A DNA stretch of 64,000 bases from Tillus elongatus (GCA_964006375.1 OZ023270.1:57104536-57168535); one strand, 5' to 3'. Counted from the first letter of the stretch, positions 21,877 to 33,007 are shown. The notes: a model not told the origin generated them from the letters alone. Numbers and translations: made by a program.

Positions 21877-24800
21877 GGTGTTCAAATAAGGACACGGACC
21901 GGCTGTATCTCGAAAACCATCACAGCTGCAGCTTTCGGGAAAAAATTAGCATAAGTAAAGTGGCCATGAGAAAATGTTGGAAATTATTTTCAGCTTTCTA
22001 AATCTGCCGCTAGGTGGCGAAAATGCCATGGCTTACCTAAAATCTTTAATTTCTCGAGAATCTTGACGCATAACATAAGCTGGTTTTAGGTAATTTGTAA
22101 TCAACGTTCACTTATCTACAACTTCTGTTTAAAAAAAAATTCCTTATGGACCAGTGGCGGAGGTAGGGGGCGAGAATTTTTTTTTACAAACAAATGCCTA
22201 TAACTTGATAACCAGTAGACATAATTTTAAGAATTTTGGCTTGTTAGAAAGAGCTTTCATAAGAAATTCCAGGTATTAGTATTTTAAATCTACAGTCACA
22301 CATGCACAAAATACAGAGGGCGCTAGAGTAGAGGAGTCTAGTTTTATTAAATTTTACGAAAATTTTCAAATGGCAGCATAGTATTATAATATAACTATCA
22401 AAAACTGAATGAAGTTAGAAAGAACTCAGTGAAAACCCAAAACGAATATGTTTTTCCGTTTCAGAGAAAACTCGAACTTTATGTATTTTGGTGCTTATTA
22501 TGCCATTTCTCAAAATTGGATATGAATATAGCAAAATCTCTATAGAATATTTGTTTTCAGGCATCGTTATACAAATTAACATAGTTACCAATAACAATTA
22601 ATCACTTTAATATGAAATAAATATATTACCTTATCATAAAACAAAGATACAAGAGCCAAGAATCGATTTTAAGGTTTTATTCGTAAATTAAGTGATTATA
22701 TTATGAAACCGAAACTATATGAATGTAAAAACCTAAAATTTAATTAACATTTTATTATTTACAAATGTTCAAACTGCTATCCTTTTTTATGTATACATTT
22801 AACTAATCTCTGACGAGCAGAGGCAATTTGAAAATAAACTGTGTATGGTTAATGCGTGAACACAGAACACTCCCTTGCGTGAATAGGAAATTTTGACACT
22901 GTCGAACGTGACAGTTATCTCGTCAGTGATTGTGATTGGACTAAATCGCGTAAGTGCGACTCGCGCATACCGGCACACAGAACCACAGAGCAGGTTCATC
23001 TATGCTTAGAACATAATGTGCCATGTACCGGCATCAGAATTTTGAATGTTTTACATCTGTACACCCTACGCACTAAAACAATACGATATATATTATTTGA
23101 TTATATCCTAGAAGGTGTCTACTTTAAATTAGAATATCATGTCTGCCAAGTGGACACGGACACGGAATGAACTTAAACTTCATTACAATCATTATACAAA
23201 TTAACGTACTTACCAATAGCATTTATGTAATCACTTTAAAATAAAATAAATTTATTACTTTATTAAAAAATTACGATACAGAAGTAATGTAGAAGTCAGG
23301 AAAAAATTAATTTATATTATAAAAATAAAACACTTTTCATTAGGCGTTTAGAGAAAAGGCTCAGTATTTATTTTGAAAATTCATTCCATACATAATATCT
23401 TTATCATAATATAGTAATAAATACAACCAATGTCTAAAATCATTTAAACACCTGTTAATGCCCATGTGAAATTCATATGCAGTTTTGTGCTTCAATCAAT
23501 GTAGTCCATGTGTTGCCAAAGAAGGTAAGGAAATTGAAACAATTTGTTTTATAAACGTCAAAATCCTATGTTCAATTTATTACTGATCTTATTAATTATT
23601 TGTAGTGTTTCTGTGTGTTTTTTATCAATAGTTGGTGTTTTACGTTTTCAGGATGTCTTATTCTAACGAGGAAGCATTTGATATGCTTGAAATTTATTTT
23701 ATATTTATTTGGAATCCTGTTGTCACATCACGAGAATATGCTTTAAGGTGCCCGCAAAGAAGACATTACTCAAGAGAGGTGTTTATTCGCATTGCAAGAT
23801 ATATGCAGGAAACTGGATCTGTAAGACGCACCAGAAGACAAGTCAAAGCTCGTAGGATTAAAAATGAAGAAAACATTACTAATGTGATTGCTCTTGTTAC
23901 TGCTAATCCACATATTAGTGTACGACAAATTTCTAGAAACTAAGGTGTGACCGTAGGTCTGTATACAATGTTTAAAAGACCATAATATGCACCCATATCA
24001 CATAGTATTGCATCAGGCTCTAAATGAAACTGATTGTGACCACAGACTGAATTACTTCCATTGTATGCTGAGTATGCTAGAAGAAACACCACGATTTCTA
24101 TCACAAATGGTATGGACAGATGAAGCAACATTTTCAAATTGTGGGAAAGTAAATCTCCATAATATGCACTATTGGTCGGACAGAAATCCCCATCGAATGA
24201 GAGAATTAGATCGGCAAAATCGATGGACTCTAAACGTATGGTGTAGTATAGCTAAAGGAAAAATTGTTGGACATATTTCTTTGACGGACCACTTAACGGA
24301 GATCTGTATTTAATTTTTTTAACTCAAAGCATAAAAATGTTATTGGAAGACATTTCTCTAGAAACAAGACTAATAATGTTGTTGCAACAAGTCAGGTGTC
24401 CAGCACACTTCGCGCAAAGTGTACGCGAATATCTTAATGTTTAATTTCCAAATCGGTGGATAGGAAGAGGAAGCTTATTTCCATGGCCACACAGATTACC
24501 TGATTTGATTTGCTTAGATTTTTATTTATGGGGGAGAGTGAAAGATTTGGTATATCAAACTCGACCAACAACTAGAGAAAATATGATGGAAAGGATATAA
24601 GTTGCTGTTAATAGCATATCTACGGCTGAAGTTCAAACAGCGGTAGCCTCTACTCGTCAGAGATTAGTTAAATGTATACATAAAAACGGACAGCAGTTGG
24701 AACATTTGTAAATAATAAAATGTTAGTTAAAAATCAGGTTTTTACATTCATATAGTTTCGGTTTCATAATATAATCACTTAATTTACGAATAAAACCTTA

Positions 24801-25595
24801 AAATCGATTCTTGGCTCTTGTATCTTTGTTTTATGATAAGGTAATATATTTATTTCATATTAAAGTGATTAATTGTTATTGGTAACTATGTTAATTTGTA
24901 TAACGATGCCTGAAAACAAATATTCTAAAGAGATTTTGCTATATTCATATCCAATTTTGAGAAATGGCATAATAAGCACCAAAATACATAAAATTCGAGT
25001 TTTCTCTGAAACGGAAAAACATATTCGTTTTGGGTTTTCACTGAGTTCTTTCTAACTTCATTCACTTTTTGATAGTTATATTATAATACTATGCTGCCAT
25101 TTGAAAATTTTCGTAAAATTTAATAAAACTAGACTCCTCTAATCTAGCGCCCTCTGTATTTTGTGCATGTGTGACTGTAGATTTAAAATACTAATACCTG
25201 GAATTTCTTATGAAAGCTCTTTCTAACAAGCCAAAATTCTTAAAATTATGTCTACTGGTTATCAAGTTATAGGCATTTGTTTGTAAAAAAAAATCTCGCC
25301 CCCTACCTCCGCCACTGGTCCATAAGGAAATTTTTTTTAAACAGAAGTTGTAGATAAGTGAACGTTGATTACAAATTACCTAAAACCAGCTTATGTTATG
25401 CGTCAAGATTCTCGAGAAATTAAAGATTTTAGGTAAGCCATGGCATTTTCGCCACCTAGCGGCAGATTTAGAAAGCTGAAAATAATTTCCAACATTTTCT
25501 CATGGCCACTTTACTTATGCTAATTTTTTTCCGAAAGCTGCAGCTGTGATGGTTTTCGAGATACAGCCGGTCCGTGTTCTTATTTGAACACCCTG
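21874..25595 (+). mobile_element. Mariner-superfamily transposon with ~950 bp terminal inverted repeats
   Basis: The left end CAGGGTGTTCAAATAAGGAC at 21874 and the right end (inverted) CAGGGTGTTCAAATAAGAAC finishing at 25595 are flanked by TA on both sides. The inverted repeats run 21874-22826 and about 24646-25595, differing by only a few bases per hundred by eye. The inner edge of each repeat lies inside transposase coding sequence, so the left arm holds a reversed copy of the last ~22 codons of the gene. The unique centre (about 1.8 kb) holds the rest of the transposase. The element is inserted in a TA microsatellite. Confidence 0.93.
23632..24711 (+). pseudogene. Mariner-superfamily transposase, broken and lacking the second catalytic Asp
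   Basis: It starts at 23632 or 23653 (MSYSNEEAFDMLEIYFIFIW), with the helix-turn-helix region RHYSREVFIRIARYMQETGS. A stop at 23943 (after VRQISRN) and frame changes near 23980 and 24310 break it. The catalytic core reads MVWTDEATFS (first Asp), then LLQQVRCPAHFAQ where QQDGAPAHF is usual, so the second Asp is replaced. Then LPDLICLDFYLWGRVKDL (third acidic site) and the C-terminus RLVKCIHKNGQQLEHL, which lies inside the right inverted repeat. It is not competent for cutting, although the element ends look fresh. Confidence 0.85.
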
Positions 25596-25757
<162 letters not shown>

Positions 25758-25761
25758 TGTA

Positions 25762-26108
25762 TGTGGGATTTACCATTGGCCAGCAATTAGTTTTATTTTT
25801 TTTTATTTAGTCTATCATTAGTTTATGACGTATGGCAACAGCGCTCACGAATTACTTGAGGTGGTAAATATGAAAGCTCGAGGGTAGCATCGGGGGAGAA
25901 GGCCAAGAGAGCCGTAAGACGAAAGATGCAAATATTATCTGTCGGCATCAATAGCGCTAGCAAATGCATTGTTTAGTTAAAGTTTCTTGTATATAATTGT
26001 AATAATAGTTTAGTCAAAAGTGTAAATAAATAGGTGTATATAAGTAGGTGAATAAAGTTTGTGTTAAGTTGAAATCACCCAGTGTTTGTGTTACGATCCA
26101 ACTCTACA
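25762..26108 (+). repeat. 5' LTR of the gypsy-type element
   Basis: 347 bp, TG...CA ends, with TATAAGTAGGTGAATAAAG (possible TATA/polyadenylation region) near the 3' side. Compared with the 3' LTR it has one extra T in a T-run and T instead of C at agatgcaaa. The primer-binding site just downstream (tttgggagctctgccgg) was not matched to a tRNA. Confidence 0.93.
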
Positions 26109-26963
26109 TATTTTTTGGGAGCTCTGCCGGGGTATGACCTAGACAAACAAAGCCAAGCCGACAAAGACTGTAAGTACGCTTTAATATTTTAGACGATTCT
26201 CGAACAAGAAATTCAGCGTACGTGAGCTTACGTTTGGTGGTGCATCTATTGAACCTTCAAGACAATAAAAACATTAGTAGGCACACTCTTTTGTTTGGCA
26301 GCCTGAAGCTTAAACAGATGTTTTCTGTATTTGTAATATCTGTATCCAACCAGCAGAGGGTCGTTCAGGCCTTAAATTGCTAAGAATCTCAGCCCATTTA
26401 CCAGCACCGTACTTCCTGTTGCATCAAGTGTTAAGAGGCCCAGCGTTGCCAGTTTGAGACAATCTTTATGTTCTATAAATTTAGAAAGCTGACTTTTTTC
26501 TGAATACTATAATTGCAGACGTGTTTTTAAGAAATGTTTTGATACTTTTTATGTTTTTTTATTTCAAGTGATCTTTTATTTATTTTTTATTGTAGAAGTA
26601 GTTGATTTGATATTTTATTGTGTGCATTTAAATAATTATTTTGTGGATGTAGAACGTTTTATTTCAGCTTTTGATGTTTATTTTATTTTGTAAATTGACG
26701 CGGACGGATAATACGACGAAAGATATCAGTAAATATTTTATAGGGTACTAGACGAGTTTTAGCTTGATAATTTTATTTTTATTAAGACGAAATTAATTAA
26801 AATCAATTGAATTTTAATTTATTTAGACGAATGTTGAGACGAAAGAAGTAGTGAATAAGCTGATTTGTATTTATTTACAGCTTAGAAGTAACACATTTAA
26901 TTAGGTTTTATCAAAAAGTTACACCTTTTTGTTCGTTGAGCGTTTTTCCTTTAATAAGAAAAG

Positions 26964-29192
26964 ATGACGACTTTAGAAGTAATTCCCAAAGTGGGATATA
27001 ATATTGCTAATGGTAGTCTCAGGGCGGTTAAGGCGCTTCATGTGGTGACTCACGGAGAAGAAGGTCAGGGTCGTGGTATAAGAAGAGACTTAAAGCAGTT
27101 CAGTGGGTTTTCCTTTGACGTTTCTTCAGCAGAATTTCGCGAGAAGATAGAGGACGTACAATCTAAGCTGGAATTAGTCGACATGGTAGCAGTGTGCCAC
27201 ATTTTAGACATCGATTATTCTGGAAATGAAAATGAAATCGTGAAGAGAATCTGCACATATCTGACGGACCTTAGAGTGCAGGTAAATGGGGCCAATAACA
27301 TATTGGAGGAAGACACTGATAATGAGGAGGATGGTGAACCTGTTTCTGTACCAGAGTCAGATGAGGTTTTGACAACACAAAGACGTGGCCAAAAGGAAAG
27401 GGCTAGCTCATTTGCATTAACTTTCCGAGATGTAGAGGATTCGATTCGCCAGTTTAGTGGGCAAGTCGACTATCCAATAGAGAGATGGATAGAAGAGTTT
27501 GAGGAGATAGCCGAGGTTACCGGTTGGAACGATCTCCAGAAATTAATTTTTGCCAAAAAGTCATTATGTGGTATGGCTAAATTATATATTCGTGCGGAGA
27601 AAGGAGTAACCAATTGGACAAAACTGAAGCGGCTATTGAAAGAAGAGTTTCAAGTAAAAGTGAGTAGTGCCGATATACACAGGATGCTCATGTTTCGTAA
27701 GCTGAAGAAAGAAGAAACTTTGTCGGAGTATGCCTTAGTAATGCGCGAAATTGGAGCTCGTGCAAATATAGACGCTGATGTTGTAATCCAATACATCATT
27801 GATGGCATTCCGGATGATTCTGCAAGTAAAGTCATCCTGTATGGTGCACGTTCCTTTAGCGATTTTAAAGAGAAGGTAAAGATGTATGAGAAGATAGTTT
27901 CAAAGCTCTCGGCCACAACATCCAAGGAAAGCACTCTAGAACATAAGGTAGTTAAGAAGAATTTTCGAACGGACAGAGGAAACTTGACGGACAAGTTCGG
28001 CCAGAAGACCAAGCTGATATGTTTTAACTGTGGAGAGAAAAATCACATGTCTAAGCAGTGCCCTTCCAGAGAGAAAGGAATCAAGTGTTTTAGTTGTAAT
28101 GAATTTGGACATATTGCTACGGTCTGTCCAGAGAGAATCACAAAAGACGAAACAATACCAGTGCAACACGTGAGAACAATGAGAACAATGGTTTTATCGC
28201 CGTTTACTCAAGTCAAACTGCAAATAGATAATGTTACCATTGATGCTTTGTTTGACACTGGGAGCGATATAAGCGGCATAAGAGAAGATGTTTACAGACA
28301 GTATCTCAAAGATATTCCTCTTGTACCAAGTTTGACTTACATTACGGGAATTGGGGGCAATAATATCAGGACGCTTGGTTTATTTAGAAGGAATGTCACA
28401 GTAAACGACGAGCAGGTTGATCTGACTTTTCACATTTTGCCGATGAAGGTAGGCTTTAAGGCAGTCGTGGGCAGTAATATCCTTTCTCAAGCACAAGCAA
28501 TTATCAGCGAAGATGGAATTATATTGCATAAGAAAGCCAACTTTCTTATGAGAATGAGCATAGATGAGACCGGCAAAAATGTTGTGACAGAACAAACTAA
28601 AGAGGAAAAACCTCAGACGACAGTAAAGATGGTGCAAAATTACAAACCAGAAAAGACGGACTGTACAGATGATGTAATGAGGCTTATATTGAAGGACGAG
28701 GAACCCATTTACCAAACTCCCAGTCAACTGGCAATACCAGAAAACAGGCAGGTATTGGAGCGTCAATCTACGATGCAGGCAAGTTTTGGAACCCAGATGC
28801 GAAAGAGGGAAAACTTGGATATTCTGCAAGCACTTGAAGAAGCTGGCCGAGAGTTGTTTGACAAAGAGAGGGAAGAATGCAGAGAGAGGGCAAAATCCCA
28901 AATTCAGACCGTGCAAAGAGAGAACGCCAATACATTTAACAAGAAGCGAAGAAAAGCGACCACGTATAGTCATAACCAAATAGTCGCTATTAAAAGAACC
29001 CAGTTTGGCACTCAGGCCAAACTGTACCCAAAATTTTTAGGACCTTACAAAATAATAAAAGTCAAGCGTAACGACCGCTACGATGTGGAAAATATAGGCA
29101 AAGGAGAAGGTCCTAGAATTACGTCAACCAGCGCAGACTATATGAAGCCATGGAGATATGATTCTGATTCATCCGGGTCGGATGAAATGTAG
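26964..29192 (+). CDS. Gag-protease-integrase C-terminus fusion polyprotein
   Basis: 742 residues, no stops. Residues 1-~340 are a gag-type capsid (RWIEEFEEIAEVTGWNDLQK). Two CCHC zinc knuckles follow: CFNCGEKNHMSKQC (~352) and CFSCNEFGHIATVC (~373). A retropepsin-type protease has its active-site ALFDTGSDISG at ~428. Residues ~575-598 start the RT (LKDEEPIYQTPSQLAIPENR). The sequence then switches directly to the integrase tail (FGTQMRKRENLDILQALEEA, VAIKRTQFGTQAKLYPKFLG, SADYMKPW). RT, RNase H and the DDE integrase core are absent, yet the frame is kept. It could make gag particles and protease but would need reverse transcriptase and integrase from a full-length relative. Whether it is expressed is unknown. 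Confidence 0.9.
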   Translation: MTTLEVIPKVGYNIANGSLRAVKALHVVTHGEEGQGRGIRRDLKQFSGFSFDVSSAEFREKIEDVQSKLELVDMVAVCHILDIDYSGNENEIVKRICTYLTDLRVQVNGANNILEEDTDNEEDGEPVSVPESDEVLTTQRRGQKERASSFALTFRDVEDSIRQFSGQVDYPIERWIEEFEEIAEVTGWNDLQKLIFAKKSLCGMAKLYIRAEKGVTNWTKLKRLLKEEFQVKVSSADIHRMLMFRKLKKEETLSEYALVMREIGARANIDADVVIQYIIDGIPDDSASKVILYGARSFSDFKEKVKMYEKIVSKLSATTSKESTLEHKVVKKNFRTDRGNLTDKFGQKTKLICFNCGEKNHMSKQCPSREKGIKCFSCNEFGHIATVCPERITKDETIPVQHVRTMRTMVLSPFTQVKLQIDNVTIDALFDTGSDISGIREDVYRQYLKDIPLVPSLTYITGIGGNNIRTLGLFRRNVTVNDEQVDLTFHILPMKVGFKAVVGSNILSQAQAIISEDGIILHKKANFLMRMSIDETGKNVVTEQTKEEKPQTTVKMVQNYKPEKTDCTDDVMRLILKDEEPIYQTPSQLAIPENRQVLERQSTMQASFGTQMRKRENLDILQALEEAGRELFDKEREECRERAKSQIQTVQRENANTFNKKRRKATTYSHNQIVAIKRTQFGTQAKLYPKFLGPYKIIKVKRNDRYDVENIGKGEGPRITSTSADYMKPWRYDSDSSGSDEM

Positions 29193-29203
29193 GATGACCG
29201 AGT

Positions 29204-29548
29204 TGTGGGATTTACCATTGGCCAGCAATTAGTTTTATTTTTTTTATTTAGTCTATCATTAGTTTATGACGTATGGCAACAGCGCTCACGAATTACTTGA
29301 GGTGGTAAATATGAAAGCTCGAGGGTAGCATCGGGGGAGAAGGCCAAGAGAGCCGTAAGACGAAAGACGCAAATATTATCTGTCGGCATCAATAGCGCTA
29401 GCAAATGCATTGTTTAGTTAAAGTTTCTTGTATATAATTGTAATAATAGTTTAGTCAAAAGTGTAAATAAATAGGTGTATATAAGTAGGTGAATAAAGTT
29501 TGTGTTAAGTTGAAATCACCCAGTGTTTGTGTTACGATCCAACTCTAC

Positions 29549-29549
<1 letters not shown>
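29204..29549 (+). repeat. 3' LTR of the gypsy-type element
   Basis: 346 bp, nearly identical to the 5' LTR. The polyprotein stop lies 11 bp upstream of it, and no long polypurine tract is obvious in the gap (gatgaccgagt). Confidence 0.93.
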
Positions 29550-29832
<283 letters not shown>

Positions 29833-29991
29833 TCTCGAAGCAGTTTAACTGTCCTGGTGGTCTAACATTTTTTATGACCCTTCAAATTTTCTTCGTATAT
29901 GTGGCACACTTTGCACAGACAATTTTTCTTCGCAGTTGAAATTCTTGCTGGTAGCCAAAAGCAGGCTTTTTGAGTTCACTTTTCACACCTT

Positions 29992-30901
29992 TTTTCCCCC
30001 ACAGGGCTCGTACACAGCCTTGCCGCCCCGATAGCACTGCAACTTTTGATTGATTGTGCATACCCTTAGTCTTACTCCACCCATTCTAAAATTACTATTC
30101 CTTGAACTAGTCTGCACATGCATTGGTATGGTGAAGTTTTATATTGCTCTGTCTCCGGTCTAGACTGACCGTAGATCAGTTGTCTTTGGCGGTCCAGAGC
30201 TTTACACTCGCACAAGATGTGCTGGGCTGATTCCTCCCCCTCGCCGCAGAGTCTGTATGGGAGGTCCCCTTCGAACCGCCCCATTTTATGCAGGTATTTC
30301 TTGACGGCCATGTGTCCCGTCAAGAGACCTGTTGTGTTTCTGAGCTGTCCTCTGCTAAGACTTAGCAGCTCCACAGCTCTCTTTGAACTGGGTCCGTCAA
30401 TTATTGACTTCCCATGTCTGAGCCCTGGACAGTCTGCCCAGTACACCTTGTGTTGGTTTCTGACCCAGGACTTAATGGCTCCCCTGGCAGTGCTCTTTGT
30501 CACGCCCAGAGCCGGTTCTAGTCCCATAAATGGTTCTGCTGACCCTCTCTTCGCAAGACTGTCAGCTTCTTCATTGCCTTTGACCCCCGAGTGACCCGGC
30601 ACCCAGATGAGGGTCACCTCTTTCTGCCCAGCCAGGTCGCTCTTCTCGGCACTCACTCACCAGCCAGGAAATTACCCGTGGGACACTTAAAGCCTTAAGG
30701 GCTGCCTGGCTGTCTGTGGCTATGAGAATCCGCTTGTTGGTGTAGCCCCTTCTCTTGTTCTCCCGCACACGGTGCAGGATGGCGTACATTTCGGCCTGAA
30801 ACACCGTTGCACGGGCTTCGAGGGAAATACTATGACTTACCCTCGGTCCTTCCGAGTAAACACATGCCCCCGTCCCACGCTCCCCGCCGGATCCGTCCGA
30901 C
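29992..30901 (-). mobile_element. LINE family A copy, 5'-truncated, with target-site duplication
   Basis: TTTCACACCTT occurs at 29981-29991 and again at 30902-30912, directly flanking the insert: an 11-bp duplication. The 3' end (low coordinate) finishes gagccctgtgggggaaaaaa on the minus strand. Coding sequence covers RNase H: FQAEMYAIL (catalytic Glu), ATDSQAALKAL (catalytic Asp) and GHSGVKGNEEADSLAKRG (catalytic Asp region), then the C-terminal zinc motif CGEGEESAQHILCEC. The truncation point is at the RNase H start. One frameshift lies near 30600. Confidence 0.9.
30072..30804 (-). pseudogene. LINE A RNase H and C-terminal zinc-motif region
   Basis: Two overlapping frames (30804-30571, then 30656-30072) make up the domain; a frame change around 30600 breaks it. 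Family features: an RNase H removes the RNA strand during LINE cDNA synthesis, and R1/I-group elements carry it after the RT. The tail KALDRQRQLIYGQSRPETEQ to LEWVE is shared with the copies at 1080-1208 and 49136-49513. Confidence 0.8.
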
Positions 30902-30912
30902 TTTCACACCTT

Positions 30913-31760
30913 ACTAACATTTCTTACTACATCATATTTTATAACTTATATTACTTCCATAATATTAGAGAACTATTTTAGGATAAAATAGTTCTACCAA
31001 AAACATCTAAAAAATATATAACTCATATATGTATTGCAGCAAAGTAAACTATACAGAAATTCTAAACCAGTTTTATAGTATCTCTATTAAAGCTCTATAA
31101 CTGGCACCATGGTAAATGATTCTGTTTTATTATTGTTCCTTATAAAACTATTTTCTAAGTGTTGTATATCATATTTTTTACACCTCCGTAGACATTTATA
31201 AAACTATTCTATAACACCCTCCACACCCTTTATAAAATAAACTAAAGAACTAAAGTGTTTTATAAACCGGCGCCCATTTTGCATTTATAGAAACAGTTGA
31301 CATAAACACAACAGGTCATTCACCAGAACAAAAAATACTGCCAACTGTTGGCTAACACAAACAGTACCTGTTTTGTACTGGTGAACGTGGCCAATGTTAG
31401 ATTGTCGCTATATAAAATATATTTTTTTACTGCTGTTGTTGTCATTCTGAAAGAAAATATTATCTGTGGTCTATTCCTTTTCAGCTGACAGTAGATTGAC
31501 ATATTTCACATTACTGACACTAGCTGTAGATCTAACTGTTGACATTACAGGAAAATTAACACAAGTGGAAGGCTCAAATATCGAGACTTGACTGGTAATT
31601 GTGTGCTAGAAAATGATATACATCTTATCAAATATTTCTGAGTGATCATCAACTGAACATTAAGTGAATCAGAAGAGGTAATAAAACTTTTAGTCCATGG
31701 TGAATAAACAAATAAAAATTTGAATTATTCTAAACAGTTTATAGTAATATAGATTATTTT
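30913..31760. other. Upstream region of the NKRF-like gene
   Basis: A+T-rich, with repeated tataaaact-type segments (about 31080-31270). A splice acceptor-like tttgcattacag|GAGAG ends at 31769, six bases before the ATG of the NKRF-like ORF, suggesting a non-coding first exon somewhere upstream. I could not place that exon or a promoter. Confidence 0.4.
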
Positions 31761-31774
31761 GCATTACAGGAGAG

Positions 31775-32707
31775 ATGGAAGGCAGACAAAAACCTTTCAG
31801 TGAGAGAACACATGACTTTAAACGCTTTAAACAAAGCCAATCTGAAGATCCTTATAATGATGCATATTATTTAAACACCAAAATAGAAGAATTTATCCAG
31901 ATAATCACACAAGATGAGCCCTGGGGTAAGCTCATACTAGTAGTGACACAAGATGAACACCCTTTTGTCTCCTTACAAAACTCACTAGCTACAATCGAAG
32001 AAAAATATAAACCTCAATTTGCTAAAAATCCTGCAACCTCAGAATTTGAACTTTCGTCTGACATACATATACTAGCAAAAAAAGAATGTGACAACCAAAA
32101 AACAGCAAAACTAGTCTTAAGTTGGATGGCATTAGATCAACTTCATCAAAGTTGCTTTATTATTATGCGTAAAAATAGTTACATAAACATTTCCCATGAA
32201 GATATACAAAATTTTAATCAGACACAAGCTTGTGAAAAGCCTGCCAAGGAGCCAATGGGTGGTTCCACGGCATATAAGATTATGCAGAAAATGGGTTGGA
32301 ATGGAGGAGGCTTAGGAATCAATGAACAGGGTTCACCTAATAGCATCATTGTTACTGAAAATGTTGACCGGCAAGGTTTCGGACATGAGAATATCTTCAA
32401 AAAGTTACAAAATATGCTAGGTGAATATAGTAAATCCAACAAAATTACTGGCCTGGCTTTTAGCCAACAATTCACTAAACCTGAAAGAAAAGCTATACAC
32501 AAATTGTGTGCACTTCTAAAACTAAAAAGTAAAAGTTTTGGACAAGGGGTAGATCGTTATTTGACTGTTACACGCAAGATAACTCGACTGGACATTGTCA
32601 AAGAATTATTAAAATGTGGATGTGAAAATGACTTTTACAAACTAATTATTCCAGAAAAACATGCTGTATTGTATGAGAGCATGTTCAAGAAGTATGTCTA
32701 TCAATAA
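31775..32707 (+). CDS. G-patch and R3H domain protein, NKRF-like
   Basis: 310 residues, no stops. Residues ~161-206 form a G-patch (GGSTAYKIMQKMGWNGGGLG then VDRQGFG). Residues ~223-285 form an R3H domain: FTKPERKAIHKLCALLKLKS contains the R-x3-H signature (RKAIH), then FGQGVDRYLTVTRK. The pairing and spacing match NF-kappa-B-repressing factor (NKRF), a nucleolar partner of the XRN2 exonuclease and a DHX15 helicase activator in rRNA processing. The first ~150 residues are of unknown fold (HDFKRFKQSQSEDPYNDAYY), and the protein is shorter than vertebrate NKRF (~690). It lies antisense within a ~15 kb Sos intron. A probable acceptor just before the ATG argues for a nested gene with a 5' leader exon rather than a naked retrocopy. 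Confidence 0.8.
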   Translation: MEGRQKPFSERTHDFKRFKQSQSEDPYNDAYYLNTKIEEFIQIITQDEPWGKLILVVTQDEHPFVSLQNSLATIEEKYKPQFAKNPATSEFELSSDIHILAKKECDNQKTAKLVLSWMALDQLHQSCFIIMRKNSYINISHEDIQNFNQTQACEKPAKEPMGGSTAYKIMQKMGWNGGGLGINEQGSPNSIIVTENVDRQGFGHENIFKKLQNMLGEYSKSNKITGLAFSQQFTKPERKAIHKLCALLKLKSKSFGQGVDRYLTVTRKITRLDIVKELLKCGCENDFYKLIIPEKHAVLYESMFKKYVYQ

Positions 32708-32958
32708 CTTCAGACAGTAAAGTAACTGAAATATGTTGATCTGTAGACTTTATACCAGTTTAATGTAGCTGATTGCATGTTGATAATAATTCTTTAAATA
32801 ATGTCTAGACATGTCTTTTGAAAATTCTCGCGAAAACCAAGGTGAACGTTGCACGCTATCTCTCTGTGGAAATACAACTGAGAAGACCCAGTTTTTACAC
32901 AGATGACCCTCAGGTTAGCACCTACATGACAAGTTTGATAGCGTTTCTTTTAAATATA

Positions 32959-33007
32959 CAGGGTGATAAGAATTAGCCGTGCCATTTCTTAAAATTCAAA
33001 TCACAAT
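32959..33007. mobile_element. Solo mariner-type transposon end
   Basis: tacagggtgataagaattag at 32959 matches the TACAGGGTG outer signature. It is immediately followed by a LINE insertion, and a possible decayed opposite end (ggaacatcctata) lies past that LINE at about 33870. Confidence 0.4.

Larger units (their letters stand above)
25762..29549 (+). mobile_element. Gypsy-type (Ty3) LTR retrotransposon lacking RT, RNase H and the integrase core
   Basis: Near-identical LTRs at 25762-26108 and 29204-29549 (two differences seen) start TGTGGGATTTACCATTGGCC and end CTACA. Both outer flanks are TA-repeat, so the duplication is probably TATA-type (left flank tatgta, right flank tatata). A ~850 bp leader precedes one uninterrupted 742-codon ORF. 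The 3.8 kb total is roughly half a usual gypsy element because most of pol is missing. Very low LTR divergence implies recent insertion. Confidence 0.92.

Noticed and set aside
22415..25055. Two nearly identical 60-residue ORFs (22415-22597 minus and 24873-25055 plus)
   Set aside because: They are mirror images because both lie in the inverted repeats of the same transposon; no motif and no start context supports a protein.
28380..28979. 199-codon ORF antisense to the gypsy-type polyprotein
   Set aside because: Shadow of the real coding strand; no motifs, and the sense strand shows zinc knuckles and protease in order.
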